Shown in pieces: positions 1 through 6,895 of a stretch of DNA of 10,579 nt. The translations under genes and the position numbers were made by a program. Source of the DNA: an archaeon (GTDB lineage Archaea; Thermoproteota; Bathyarchaeia; TCS64). The number at the start of each line of letters is the position of its first letter. Positions within the stretch are counted from its first letter, which is position 1. A model generated the notes under the pieces. That model worked only from the letters and a program-made list of their open reading frames with translations, made no database searches and was not told the DNA's origin. The stretch spans positions 1 through 10,579 of the forward strand of contig JAHLLU010000044.1 of NCBI GenBank assembly GCA_020444005.1, given 5' to 3'.

Positions 1-398
1 AAGACCTCAAAGGAAAATGGGTAGTACTATACTTCTACCCAAAAGACAACACCAAGGGCTGCACAATGGAAGCCCTAGAGTTCACAGCCGCTGAGGATGA
101 GTTCAAGGCGAAGAACGCAGTGATTATCGGCGTCAGTCCTGATAGTTTGAAGAGTCACACAAACTTCAGACAGAAGCATGACTTGAGTATCAACCTTCTT
201 AGTGACACTGAGAAAGAGGTGCTTGAAACGTATGGTGTTTGGCAGAAGAAGAAAATGTATGGACGAGAATACATGGGTGTCGTCAGAAGCACATACCTCA
301 TAGACATGGAGGGTAAGGTTGCATTTGTCTGGCCCAAGGTAAGGGTCAAGGGACACGTTGATAACGTACTGGAGAAGCTGTCCGAGATTCAAGGATGA
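1..398 (+). CDS. Peroxiredoxin, BCP/PrxQ-like, one-cysteine form (5' end outside window)
   Basis: The reading frame is open from base 3, so the N-terminus lies before the window; the ATG at 66 is internal, because the peroxidatic cysteine lies upstream of it. The visible protein begins DLKGKWVVLYFYPKDNTKGC and has the family pattern of a strand ending FYPKD, then NTKGCT with the peroxidatic Cys at visible residue 20, and later GVSPDS and a GVVRSTYLID strand. Peroxiredoxins of this family reduce hydrogen peroxide and organic hydroperoxides in the cytoplasm. Classical two-cysteine PrxQ/BCP proteins have a resolving Cys five residues after the first; here that place is Leu (TMEALEF), and no other Cys occurs in the visible part, so it should work as a one-cysteine enzyme needing an external thiol. 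It is followed after six bases by a nitroreductase gene and then a CxxC protein, which suggests a redox operon. Family assignment is firm; the electron donor is unknown. Confidence 0.93.
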   Translation, partial: DLKGKWVVLYFYPKDNTKGCTMEALEFTAAEDEFKAKNAVIIGVSPDSLKSHTNFRQKHDLSINLLSDTEKEVLETYGVWQKKKMYGREYMGVVRSTYLIDMEGKVAFVWPKVRVKGHVDNVLEKLSEIQG

Positions 399-404
399 CC
401 AATT

Positions 405-965
405 ATGAACGTATCAGAGGCAATACATGCGAGACGCGCCTACAGGTCACTGATGCCTGTTGAGATAACACAGGAAATCGTTGATGATCTAGCGAGTCAT
501 GCGCAGCTCAGTGCATCCTGTTTTAACAATCAGCCTTGGAGATACGTTTTCGTCTATGAACGGAAAAAACTAGAAGAAATGTATGAGGCGTTATCAAGGG
601 GGAACGCATGGGCGAAGCAATCATCAATGATTATCGCGGCGTTCTCAAAGCCCGATGATGACTGCCAGATACGATCCCGAGAGTATCATCAGTTTGACTT
701 GGGGATGGCAACCGCCACCATGATTCTAAGGGCAACAGAGCTTGGGCTAGTGGCGCATCCTATTGCTGGTTTCAGCCCGAAGAAGACACGGGAGATACTG
801 GGGATACCAGACGAGTACAGTGTTCTTACCTTGATTATTGTGGGTAAGAAGATGCAGGAAATTCATCCAAGCCTCAGCGAGGAACAAGTGAAAAACGAGT
901 TGAAACGCCCAGAACGGGAACCACTCAACACATGGGCTTATCATAACAGGTATCAAGGAAGCTGA
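405..965 (+). CDS. Nitroreductase-family FMN oxidoreductase
   Basis: A 186-residue protein of the nitroreductase fold, a family of FMN-dependent, usually dimeric cytoplasmic enzymes that reduce nitro compounds, quinones, flavins or related electron acceptors with NAD(P)H. Visible signatures are the N-terminal phosphate-binding arginines (HARRAYRS, residues 8-15), the FMN-contacting NNQPW (41-45), the helix [18 protein letters not shown] (98-115) and the PIAGF / LGIPDEY block (119-138) followed by the strand LTLIIVGK. Length fits the short archaeal/bacterial subgroup. The ATG at 405 is supported by immediate entry into the family N-terminus; a weak AAGGAT lies across the end of the preceding gene. 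It sits six bases after the peroxiredoxin and four bases before the DUF255 gene, so translation is probably coupled. The natural substrate cannot be read from the sequence; members range from drug-activating nitroreductases to flavin-fragmenting enzymes. Confidence 0.9.
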   Translation: MNVSEAIHARRAYRSLMPVEITQEIVDDLASHAQLSASCFNNQPWRYVFVYERKKLEEMYEALSRGNAWAKQSSMIIAAFSKPDDDCQIRSREYHQFDLGMATATMILRATELGLVAHPIAGFSPKKTREILGIPDEYSVLTLIIVGKKMQEIHPSLSEEQVKNELKRPEREPLNTWAYHNRYQGS

Positions 966-969
966 TGTT

Positions 970-2982
970 TTGTCTACGCCTAATCGACTCATAGACGAGA
1001 AAAGTCCCTATCTTTTGCAGCATGCGAATAACCCTGTGGACTGGTATCCTTGGGGCGATGAGGCGTTTAATCGGGCACGTGATGAGGACAAACCGGTTTT
1101 TCTCAGTATTGGTTACTCTACTTGTCACTGGTGTCATGTGATGGAGCATGAGTCATTCATGGATGAAGATGTGGCTAAGCTCATGAATGATGCTTTTATC
1201 AACATCAAAGTAGACAGGGAGGAACGCCCCGATATAGACGGCGTCTATATGGCGGTATCCCAGATGCTGACCGGCGGTGGAGGCTGGCCACTCACAATCA
1301 TCATGACGCCGGAGAAGAAGCCCTTCTACGCTGCGACATATGTTCCAAAGGAGTCACGGTTTGGAGTCGTGGGGATGCTGGATCTTGTTCCAAGGATCAA
1401 GGATTATTGGCTTAACCAGCGGGATCGATTGGAGGGTATTGGGGCGAGTATCGCTGGTAGTCTGAGTCCGGGACAGGGTGGGGATGAGGAGTTATCGGTT
1501 GAGGTGTTTGATACCGCGATGATGCTTCTGGATGACAGGTATGACGAGCAATATGGTGGCTTTGGAGAAGCTCCCAAGTTCCCGAGTCCACAAAACCACT
1601 TGTTTCTGCTGCGTTACCTTCAGAGGACTGGAAACGAGAAAGCGTTACGGATGGTGGAGAAAACCCTCACAGAGATGAGCATGGGTGGCATCTATGATCA
1701 CATTGGATACGGGTTCCACAGGTATAGTACGGATCGCAGGTGGCTATTACCTCACTTTGAAAAGATGCTCTACGACCAAGCCATGCTAACCATGGCGTAT
1801 ACAGAGGCCTATCAGGTCACAAAAAAGCCGGAGTATAGGAGAATCGCTGAAGAGATCATTGTCTATGTTCTTAGAGACCTTGCGTCTGTTGATGGTGGCT
1901 TTTACTCAGCGGAGGACGCTGACAGCGAAGGTATAGAAGGTAAGTTCTATGTCTGGACCAGCGAGGAACTTCAAGAGCTGCTCACTGAGGCGCAATATGA
2001 AGCAGTCAAAACCCATTACAATGTATCAGAAGAAGGCAATTACTTTGATGAGGCTTCACGTGAGAAAACAGGGAAAAATATCCTACACGTGAAAACCTTC
2101 AGGGATTCTGATGTTTTGAGGGAAGCTAGGAATATTCTATTTGAGGCGCGTGAGAGGCGGGTTAGACCCTTGCTTGATGATAAGATATTGACGGACTGGA
2201 ATGGTTTGATGATAGCAGCCCTCAGTAAAGCCGGGAGAGCATTCAACATCAAGGAATACATAGAGGAAGCGGTCAGAGCAACAGAGTTCATAATAGGCAG
2301 AATGTGGGATGGCGAGACACTACTACATCGTTACAGAGAGGACGCTGCCGAGATACCGGGATTCCTCAATGATTACGCTTTCATGACATGGGGTTTAATC
2401 GAGCTATATCAGGCAACCTATGAACCAAGATACCTTGACTACGCGAGCAAACTGAACGACACTATGAGGCTGAGGTTTGGTGACCCCAGAGGCGGGTTCT
2501 ACTTCACGGCAGATAACGCTGAAAAACTATTGACTCGGCGAAAAGAGATCTATGATGGCGCTATTCCTAGCGGTAACTCAGTTGCATTCTACAATCTCAT
2601 ACGATTATCAAGGCTTACTGGAAAAACGGAGCTAGATGAAGACGCAAAACAGTTGTCCCGGTTCTTTTCATCAAGGATACTTGGAGCACCTCATGCATAC
2701 TCAATGTTTTTAACTGGTCTCGATTTCGCGTTTGGTCCTTCAAGCGAGGTGGTATTGACCGGTGATAATCTTGAAAATATAATACGTGGATTATCGGACG
2801 AGTATCTACCATCAACAATAACCCACATATGGTTACCAGAACTAGCTGAAAAAATTCCGTACATAAAAAACATCAATCAAACAAAGAAACCCAAGATATA
2901 CGTCTGCAAGGGATTCGTCTGCAACCTACCAGTAGATAACATTACTACTGCCTTAGAACAGATAAAAGAAAAAAGAGATTAG
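970..2982 (+). CDS. DUF255 / YyaL-type protein: thioredoxin-like domain fused to an alpha/alpha-barrel
   Basis: A 670-residue protein of the widespread YyaL/SPATA20 family, close to the usual full length. The start is TTG at 970, preceded by AAGGA (955-959); it gives the standard family opening [20 protein letters not shown]. Residues 1 to about 165 form the thioredoxin-like DUF255 domain with a Cys52-His-Trp-Cys55 centre ([15 protein letters not shown]), [10 protein letters not shown] (81-90) and GGGWPLTI (103-110), whose Pro107 is the likely cis-proline. The rest is predicted to be an alpha/alpha toroid like N-acylglucosamine epimerases and glycosidases, with the conserved blocks [10 protein letters not shown] (196-205), [15 protein letters not shown] (239-253), [11 protein letters not shown] (261-271) and [10 protein letters not shown] (312-321). 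A second cysteine pair near the end, CKGFVCNLP (Cys646, Cys651), is also a family trait. The biochemical role of the family is not established; a thiol-disulfide function is inferred. It is the third gene of the redox operon, so it could reduce the one-cysteine peroxiredoxin upstream. Confidence 0.93.
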   Translation: MSTPNRLIDEKSPYLLQHANNPVDWYPWGDEAFNRARDEDKPVFLSIGYSTCHWCHVMEHESFMDEDVAKLMNDAFINIKVDREERPDIDGVYMAVSQMLTGGGGWPLTIIMTPEKKPFYAATYVPKESRFGVVGMLDLVPRIKDYWLNQRDRLEGIGASIAGSLSPGQGGDEELSVEVFDTAMMLLDDRYDEQYGGFGEAPKFPSPQNHLFLLRYLQRTGNEKALRMVEKTLTEMSMGGIYDHIGYGFHRYSTDRRWLLPHFEKMLYDQAMLTMAYTEAYQVTKKPEYRRIAEEIIVYVLRDLASVDGGFYSAEDADSEGIEGKFYVWTSEELQELLTEAQYEAVKTHYNVSEEGNYFDEASREKTGKNILHVKTFRDSDVLREARNILFEARERRVRPLLDDKILTDWNGLMIAALSKAGRAFNIKEYIEEAVRATEFIIGRMWDGETLLHRYREDAAEIPGFLNDYAFMTWGLIELYQATYEPRYLDYASKLNDTMRLRFGDPRGGFYFTADNAEKLLTRRKEIYDGAIPSGNSVAFYNLIRLSRLTGKTELDEDAKQLSRFFSSRILGAPHAYSMFLTGLDFAFGPSSEVVLTGDNLENIIRGLSDEYLPSTITHIWLPELAEKIPYIKNINQTKKPKIYVCKGFVCNLPVDNITTALEQIKEKRD

Positions 2983-2984
2983 AA

Positions 2985-3380
2985 TTACTTGGTGGTCATT
3001 GTGTACCGGACACCAATAGGAGCTAACGCCTCATCAATCTTGGAGATTAGATCCTCAACTTGCTGAACTGTCGGCTTCTGGAACCATTCATAGTAGAAAT
3101 CGTACTCACCGAGACGCTCTCCACTCTTGCTGACAATGGTATCACATCTTTCCTCGGGGATATCATCACCGAAAAAGCTCATAACCATCTGTACAGAGTC
3201 CATTGAAGCCTGACCTCCTGCACCAGAAATACCACCTGGTCCCGCGATGCTGCCTAGACCAAATTGCGCCTCTAAAGCTGTGTCCATTACACAGACTTCT
3301 GGGAAGTCAATTGCTAGGTTTCTTAGGGCTTTTAGTGCTTCACCGATAGGTGGACCGAATAATTTGATGTAACTCTTCAT
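2985..3380 (-). CDS. Conserved-looking hypothetical protein, 131 aa
   Basis: I do not recognise this protein. It starts MKSYIKLFGPPIGEALKALR, has a Gly/Ala-rich linker (about residues 41-57, GLGSIAGPGGISGAGG) and a C-terminal half that ends with an amphipathic helix (VEDLISKIDEAL) and a short strand (VRYTMTT). Two cysteines (30 and 79) are far apart and form no motif. There is no signal peptide or membrane segment, so it should be cytosolic. It is believable as a gene because it has a good TATA-like element (3411-3418) 30-37 bases upstream of its ATG, no competing frame on the other strand, and a natural, balanced composition. It is convergent with the DUF255 gene, with only two bases between stop codons, and lies downstream of the two-cysteine peroxiredoxin on the same strand, but with its own promoter. 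Confidence 0.75.
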   Translation of the reverse strand: MKSYIKLFGPPIGEALKALRNLAIDFPEVCVMDTALEAQFGLGSIAGPGGISGAGGQASMDSVQMVMSFFGDDIPEERCDTIVSKSGERLGEYDFYYEWFQKPTVQQVEDLISKIDEALAPIGVRYTMTTK

Positions 3381-3410
3381 AAAAGTTCTAAATAATCTCT
3401 TTTATTGCGA

Positions 3411-3418
3411 TTTTTAAA
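3411..3418 (-). promoter_or_regulatory. TATA-like box for the 131-aa hypothetical gene
   Basis: On the minus strand this reads TTTAAAAA. A start of transcription about 26-27 bases downstream would fall near 3388, leaving a leader of about eight bases before the ATG at 3380. No Shine-Dalgarno sequence is seen before that ATG, which fits a nearly leaderless archaeal message. Confidence 0.5.
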
Positions 3419-3461
3419 CCTTGTTTAGTGTTAGAGAGGGATAAAATAAGGTGTTTTAAGA

Positions 3462-3923
3462 CTATTTAGCCAACTCAGCCTTGATCTCATCATAAGGAGG
3501 CATCACACCCGGATCATCAGTAACCCACTTGTAATCGATGACACCAGAGTTGACGATAAACACGCTGCGCTTTGCAACAGTATAACCCTTCAAACCAGCG
3601 AAATCCGTGTGATAAACATCAAATAACTTCACAACCTCCCTGTTATAATCGCAGAGTAGAGGAAAGGTGAGAACGTTTTCCTCGTGGAACGCTTTGTTTG
3701 TGAACGGATCATTGACGCTGATACCCAGTATATGCGCGTTAAGGTCCTCAAGAACCGCTATCTCGTCGCGAATGGTACACATCTCCTTTGTGCAGCCACC
3801 TGTAAATGCTCCAGGGTAGAAAGCGAGAACCACGGTATCATTTTTGAAATCGCTAAGTGAAACTTTTTCCATATTCTGATTTACTAGTGTGAAATCAGGT
3901 GCCTTATCTCCAATATTAACCAA
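3462..3923 (-). CDS. Peroxiredoxin, two-cysteine PrxQ/AhpE-like, TTG start
   Basis: A cytoplasmic thiol peroxidase of 153 residues, usual length for the family. With the chosen start it begins MVNIGDKAPDFTL, the standard opening. The active-site loop is FYPGAFTGGCTKEMC: Cys44 is the peroxidatic residue and Cys49, five residues on, is placed as the resolving Cys of PrxQ-type enzymes, so an intramolecular disulfide reduced by thioredoxin or a similar donor is expected. Further family signs are HILGISVNDPFTNKAF and the strand RSVFIVNSGVIDYKWV. The frame can be extended three codons upstream to another TTG at 3932, but the TATA-like box at 3954-3960 predicts transcription starting near 3930, inside or after that codon, and the extension adds only MII before the Leu codon used here. 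It is divergent from the VOC gene. It differs from the other peroxiredoxin in the window, which lacks the resolving Cys. Confidence 0.92.
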   Translation of the reverse strand: MVNIGDKAPDFTLVNQNMEKVSLSDFKNDTVVLAFYPGAFTGGCTKEMCTIRDEIAVLEDLNAHILGISVNDPFTNKAFHEENVLTFPLLCDYNREVVKLFDVYHTDFAGLKGYTVAKRSVFIVNSGVIDYKWVTDDPGVMPPYDEIKAELAK

Positions 3924-3953
3924 TATTATCAATTAACGCTGAGATAGGGTGTG

Positions 3954-3960
3954 ATTTATA
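3954..3960 (-). promoter_or_regulatory. TATA-like box for the two-cysteine peroxiredoxin
   Basis: Minus strand TATAAAT. Counting 26-27 bases puts the transcription start near 3930, about seven bases before the TTG at 3923; this position is the main argument for that start codon over the TTG at 3932. Confidence 0.6.
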
Positions 3961-3984
3961 CATTGAGCGAAGAAGGGGCAACTT

Positions 3985-3991
3985 CTTTAAG
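3985..3991 (+). promoter_or_regulatory. TATA-like box for the VOC gene
   Basis: The element CTTTAAG is centred 25 bases before the ATG at 4013, so the message would begin at or next to the start codon (leaderless). No Shine-Dalgarno motif is present between them. The divergent peroxiredoxin promoter lies only about 30 bases away, so the two could share regulation. Confidence 0.5.
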
Positions 3992-4012
3992 CCCATCAGT
4001 CGAGAATCATCC

Positions 4013-4396
4013 ATGCAGTATCCAGAAACAAAAGGTATTCTAACCTTCTTCTATTACAAAGACCTGCAGAAAGCAGCGGATTTCTACGAGAAAATCATGG
4101 GTTTTCAGCTAATACAGGATCAGAAATGGGCTAAAGTATTCAAAGTAAGAGACAACGCCTACATGGGTTGCGTTGACGGTAATGTTGGTTACCATAAATA
4201 CAGTGATACCAAGCCGGTTATGCTTACAGTGATAGTTGATGACCCTGACGCATGGTATGAACACTTCAAAGAGAACGGTGTCGAGACCATAAACGAGCCC
4301 CACGATGATAAGGAGCTCAATCTAAGGATATTCTTACTCCATGACCCTGAAGGATACGTCATAGAGATACAGAAATTCTATGAACCCATCCCCTAA
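4013..4396 (+). CDS. VOC-superfamily (glyoxalase/bleomycin-resistance fold) protein
   Basis: A single-domain protein of 127 residues, the usual size. It has the two beta-alpha-beta-beta-beta halves of the vicinal oxygen chelate fold: ILTFFYYKDLQKAADFYEKI then MGF (9-31) in the first half, and VMLTVIVDDPDAWYEHFKENGV (69-90) with the closing HDPEGYVIEIQKF (110-122) in the second. In metal-dependent members the last strand supplies a Glu, seen here as Glu118, but the usual His/Gln/Glu ligands on the first strands of each half are not evident (Thr/Phe near residues 11-13 and Leu/Thr near 71-72). It may therefore be a non-metal binding member, such as a small-molecule binding or resistance protein, rather than a glyoxalase. 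It stands alone, divergent from a peroxiredoxin and followed by a separate promoter. The substrate is unknown. Confidence 0.85.
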   Translation: MQYPETKGILTFFYYKDLQKAADFYEKIMGFQLIQDQKWAKVFKVRDNAYMGCVDGNVGYHKYSDTKPVMLTVIVDDPDAWYEHFKENGVETINEPHDDKELNLRIFLLHDPEGYVIEIQKFYEPIP

Positions 4397-4445
4397 AACC
4401 CCCAAAACACTCTTCCTTTATATATAGAATAACAATTTGACGAAA

Positions 4446-4461
4446 ATTGCTTATATGCAAT
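4446..4461. repeat. Inverted repeat ATTGC-N6-GCAAT around a TATA-like box (possible operator)
   Basis: Perfect five-base arms (4446-4450 and 4457-4461) enclose the six bases TTATAT, which form the core of the TATA-like element of the M24 gene pair. A dimeric repressor binding here would exclude TBP. A further GCAAT follows at 4481-4485, near the predicted transcription start. Short arms can arise by chance, so this is a suggestion only. Confidence 0.35.
4451..4457 (+). promoter_or_regulatory. TATA-like box for the M24 gene pair
   Basis: TTATATG lies 61-67 bases before the ATG at 4518. Transcription would start near 4481 and give a leader of about 37 bases that carries a Shine-Dalgarno motif. 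A second, stronger-looking AT stretch, TTTATATATAG (4418-4428), lies upstream and could be an alternative promoter or part of the end of the VOC message. Confidence 0.5.
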
Positions 4462-4504
4462 GAATGTATCTCCTAGTTTAGCAATATAGAGATTCTAAAC
4501 ACTT

Positions 4505-4509
4505 AGGAG
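4505..4509 (+). promoter_or_regulatory. Ribosome binding site of the first M24 gene
   Basis: AGGAG lies eight bases before the ATG at 4518. It contrasts with the apparently leaderless neighbours at 4013 and 6896, which have none. Confidence 0.65.
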
Positions 4510-4517
4510 CATCCAAA

Positions 4518-5675
4518 ATGGATTTACTCAAACAAAAAATCGAGGCTGCAGTCACGGAAACCGACTATGACGCAGTCTTGGCGATGGGCGTGGACAACTT
4601 CAACTATCTTACAAGAACAGTTCTACCCTTCGCGGAAAATTATCCATCAAGAAAAGCCGCTGTCCTACTACCCAAAGAAGGTACACCAGTCGCAGTAATA
4701 CCACAGGACTGGTCACAGGCAGTAAAAGACCAAGGGTGGCAGGGAGAAACTCTGGTTTACGATGAAAACCAGGGATATGAGACAGGGGCGTTCGTCAAGG
4801 CAGTTGAAGAGCTAATTGTAGGAATGGGGCTCGATAAGAACAAAATTGGCTTTGACGCGTCAAGGGTCTCAAAGGGATTGATGGACTCATTATCAGGAAA
4901 ACTTCCAAACGTTGGTTGGGAGCCAGCCGACCCCATGATCAGGGACCTCAGAATCATAAAGACCCGAGGCGAGATCGAGTTCATAGAGCGAGTCTGTAAA
5001 CAAACAGACAGAGGAATCGTATATGCGCTTATGCATCTTGAAGGCGCAGTGGATAACCCTGGTTATACGGTGGCGGAGATCACTGAAAGAATCAGGGTCC
5101 ACGTCAACGAGAACGGGGCAAGCGGAGTAGGCTTACTCAACTCAGCATTCGGAAGCGAGGGACAAATCTACTATACACCTCAGCGAGGCTGGGTGAAAGA
5201 AGGCGAACTCTTCAGGATGGATGTCAGCGCCCACTACATGGGGTACTGGACAAACATAGGTAGGATGGGAGTAGTTGGAAAACCATCCCCAGAGCAGGAG
5301 AACGCCTACAATGAAAACCAGAAACTCAAACAAACAGCCCTTGAGATGATTAAACCTGGAGTAGCATGTAACGAGGTCTATGCTCACGTAGCTCGGGCAG
5401 CAGAGAAACAGGCGATAGGTTTCTGGAAGGAGCCGGGAATAGGTCATGGTGTAGGTGCAAGCCACCACGAGCCACCTTATCTGAACCTGAGTTGTAGCAC
5501 AGAACTCAAGGAGGGAATGGTTCTCGCACTGGACATCTACACATATGGTCCAAGACAGGAGCTAATTCACAGCAAGGACGTTTACGAGATAACCGAGGAG
5601 GGAAACAGGAAGCTCAGCTGGTACAGAGAATGGGATAAGCTATACCATGTCTATGGCCACAGGGCGACCCACTAG
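4518..5675 (+). CDS. M24-family (creatinase/prolidase-like) protein lacking the metal-ligand set
   Basis: A 385-residue protein with an N-terminal Creatinase_N domain (about 1-145) and a C-terminal pita-bread M24 domain (about 150-370). True M24 metallopeptidases bind two metals through Asp, Asp, His, Glu and Glu. The corresponding places here are Asp235 (in FRMDVSAH), Asn246 (GYWTN), His310 (GIGHGVG), Asp339 (MVLALDIY) and Lys353 (HSKDVYEIT), so the second Asp and last Glu are lost and one Glu is Asp. The second-shell His is kept (His317 in SHHEPPY). This is not a dinuclear peptidase site; it resembles family members that work without metal, such as creatinase and ectoine hydrolase. No signal peptide is seen, so it is cytosolic. 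It is followed after 12 bases by a paralogue and then by an AstE/AspA-type deacylase. A hydrolase of a C-N bond in a small metabolite is inferred; the substrate is unknown. Confidence 0.9.
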   Translation: MDLLKQKIEAAVTETDYDAVLAMGVDNFNYLTRTVLPFAENYPSRKAAVLLPKEGTPVAVIPQDWSQAVKDQGWQGETLVYDENQGYETGAFVKAVEELIVGMGLDKNKIGFDASRVSKGLMDSLSGKLPNVGWEPADPMIRDLRIIKTRGEIEFIERVCKQTDRGIVYALMHLEGAVDNPGYTVAEITERIRVHVNENGASGVGLLNSAFGSEGQIYYTPQRGWVKEGELFRMDVSAHYMGYWTNIGRMGVVGKPSPEQENAYNENQKLKQTALEMIKPGVACNEVYAHVARAAEKQAIGFWKEPGIGHGVGASHHEPPYLNLSCSTELKEGMVLALDIYTYGPRQELIHSKDVYEITEEGNRKLSWYREWDKLYHVYGHRATH

Positions 5676-5679
5676 GAGG
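5674..5679 (+). promoter_or_regulatory. Ribosome binding site of the second M24 gene
   Basis: AGGAGG overlaps the stop codon of the preceding gene and lies eight bases before the ATG at 5688. An ATG at 5684 is out of frame and too close to the motif, so 5688 is the start. Confidence 0.75.
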
Positions 5680-5687
5680 AAAAATGC

Positions 5688-6857
5688 ATGAAAGAAGAAG
5701 TAATGGAAAGAGTCAACGAGGCAATAGAGGCAAGCGGATACGATGCCCTACTAGTCTTTGGCTATGATAATATTCAGTACCTCACAGGAGCATACCTCCA
5801 CTATCCACAAAGCTTCCCAGACAGATACATGGCGTTATTCTGGCCCAAAGAAGAGTTGCCTACAACCATAGTGCCTCACGAATGGGAGAGTAGCTTCCTA
5901 AATCTGGCTTGGGTAAACAAGACAAAGACCTATACTGAGAAACCGGGAAGCCCAAGCAGCATCGTAGAAATAGCAGTATTGTTGACCAAAAACACTGTCA
6001 GGAAGACTGGAAAAATCGGCGTTGATGTCAACAGGATACCATTAAACCTGTACAACAGACTTGAATCAGCACTAGAGGGCTTCCAACTCGTACCATGCGA
6101 TGACTTGCTACGTGAACTCAGAATAAAGAAGACTTCGAGGGAGCTTGAACTAATCAAGGAAGTAGCGGGCAAGACCGACCACGCTATCGCGGGACAAGCA
6201 CACCACGTTCTAGTAGTGCAGGCATCAGGCGAAATGAGTAACACGGAGAATGTACGAATCCACGCCCTTGAAAGAGAACTGGACGAAGTAGGACACCACG
6301 CAGTAGCACAAGTAGTAACAGGTACAAACACGGAGAAATGGTGGCCCGGTGCACCCATGTATGGAATCGGATTCGACAGGGTACCGAAGCATCATGAGTG
6401 GATGCGGATGGAGCTTGTTTCAACTGTGAAAGGCTACTGGTGTAACGGTGCACGTATGCTCGCCATGGGTGAGATGACCGAGGAACAGAAAGCCGACTAC
6501 CAGAAGCTAGTGATTCTACGGGAGACAATAAGGGCGAACCTTAAACCCGGTGTAAAAGCCAGCGAAGTCTATGAGGCAGTGAAAGCAGTTGCAGCCGAGA
6601 AAGGCATCACATTGGAGCCCAAGCTTACATTAGGTGCAGGTGTTGGTGTTACCAACTATGAGCCTCCGTATATCTCTAGAGCCGATGAGACGGTTCTTGA
6701 GGAGGATATGGTGGTTGTCTTCAGCCCTGTGGTTCACGGGGAGGGCGGTGAATTGTTGATGAACAAGGATGTTTTTGTCATCACCGAGACCGGTAACATG
6801 GTTATTGGCTTGTGGAAGGATTGGCGTGAGCCGTTCATCTGCAATTATACCTATTAA
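5688..6857 (+). CDS. Second M24-family paralogue, metal site fully replaced
   Basis: A 389-residue paralogue of the gene just upstream with the same two-domain layout (Creatinase_N about 1-150, pita-bread domain about 155-375) and matching blocks such as DALLVFGYDNIQYLTGAYL, LLRELRIKKTSRELELIKEV and GYWCNGARM. All five metal-ligand places are changed: Glu242 for the first Asp, Asn253 for the second, Ala317 for the His (LGAGVG), Ser346 for the first Glu (VFSP) and Lys360 for the last Glu (MNKDVFVIT). The second-shell His is Tyr324 (NYEPPY). Both paralogues share the GYWxN and NKD/SKD-type changes, so the loss began before duplication, and this copy went further. It could be the non-catalytic partner of a heteromer. 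Alternatively Glu242 could be a catalytic residue, since ectoine hydrolase EutD is reported to use a Glu in covalent catalysis. Twelve bases separate it from the first copy, so the two are surely co-transcribed. Confidence 0.9.
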   Translation: MKEEVMERVNEAIEASGYDALLVFGYDNIQYLTGAYLHYPQSFPDRYMALFWPKEELPTTIVPHEWESSFLNLAWVNKTKTYTEKPGSPSSIVEIAVLLTKNTVRKTGKIGVDVNRIPLNLYNRLESALEGFQLVPCDDLLRELRIKKTSRELELIKEVAGKTDHAIAGQAHHVLVVQASGEMSNTENVRIHALERELDEVGHHAVAQVVTGTNTEKWWPGAPMYGIGFDRVPKHHEWMRMELVSTVKGYWCNGARMLAMGEMTEEQKADYQKLVILRETIRANLKPGVKASEVYEAVKAVAAEKGITLEPKLTLGAGVGVTNYEPPYISRADETVLEEDMVVVFSPVVHGEGGELLMNKDVFVITETGNMVIGLWKDWREPFICNYTY

Positions 6858-6862
6858 CCCAA

Positions 6863-6870
6863 ATTTTTTA
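6863..6870 (+). promoter_or_regulatory. TATA-like box for the deacylase gene; its T run may also end the M24 message
   Basis: ATTTTTTA is centred about 29 bases before the ATG at 6896, and no Shine-Dalgarno motif intervenes, which suggests a leaderless message. The six T residues lie directly after the stop codon of the second M24 gene, where an archaeal T-run terminator would also be expected. Confidence 0.5.
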
Positions 6871-6895
6871 CACTCCGACTATTCTCAGTTTACTT

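Noticed and set aside
66..398. The ATG at 66 as the start of the first peroxiredoxin
   Set aside because: The frame is open to the window edge and the peroxidatic Cys and FYPKD strand lie upstream of this codon, so it is an internal Met.
4518..5675. Labelling the M24 proteins as Xaa-Pro aminopeptidase or prolidase
   Set aside because: Metal ligands needed for peptidase activity are replaced in both copies; only the fold assignment is safe.
5930..6358. A 142-codon open frame on the minus strand inside the second M24 gene
   Set aside because: Its translation is rich in Ser, Thr and Cys without any family pattern and mirrors a well-supported gene on the plus strand; no promoter or ribosome site fits it.
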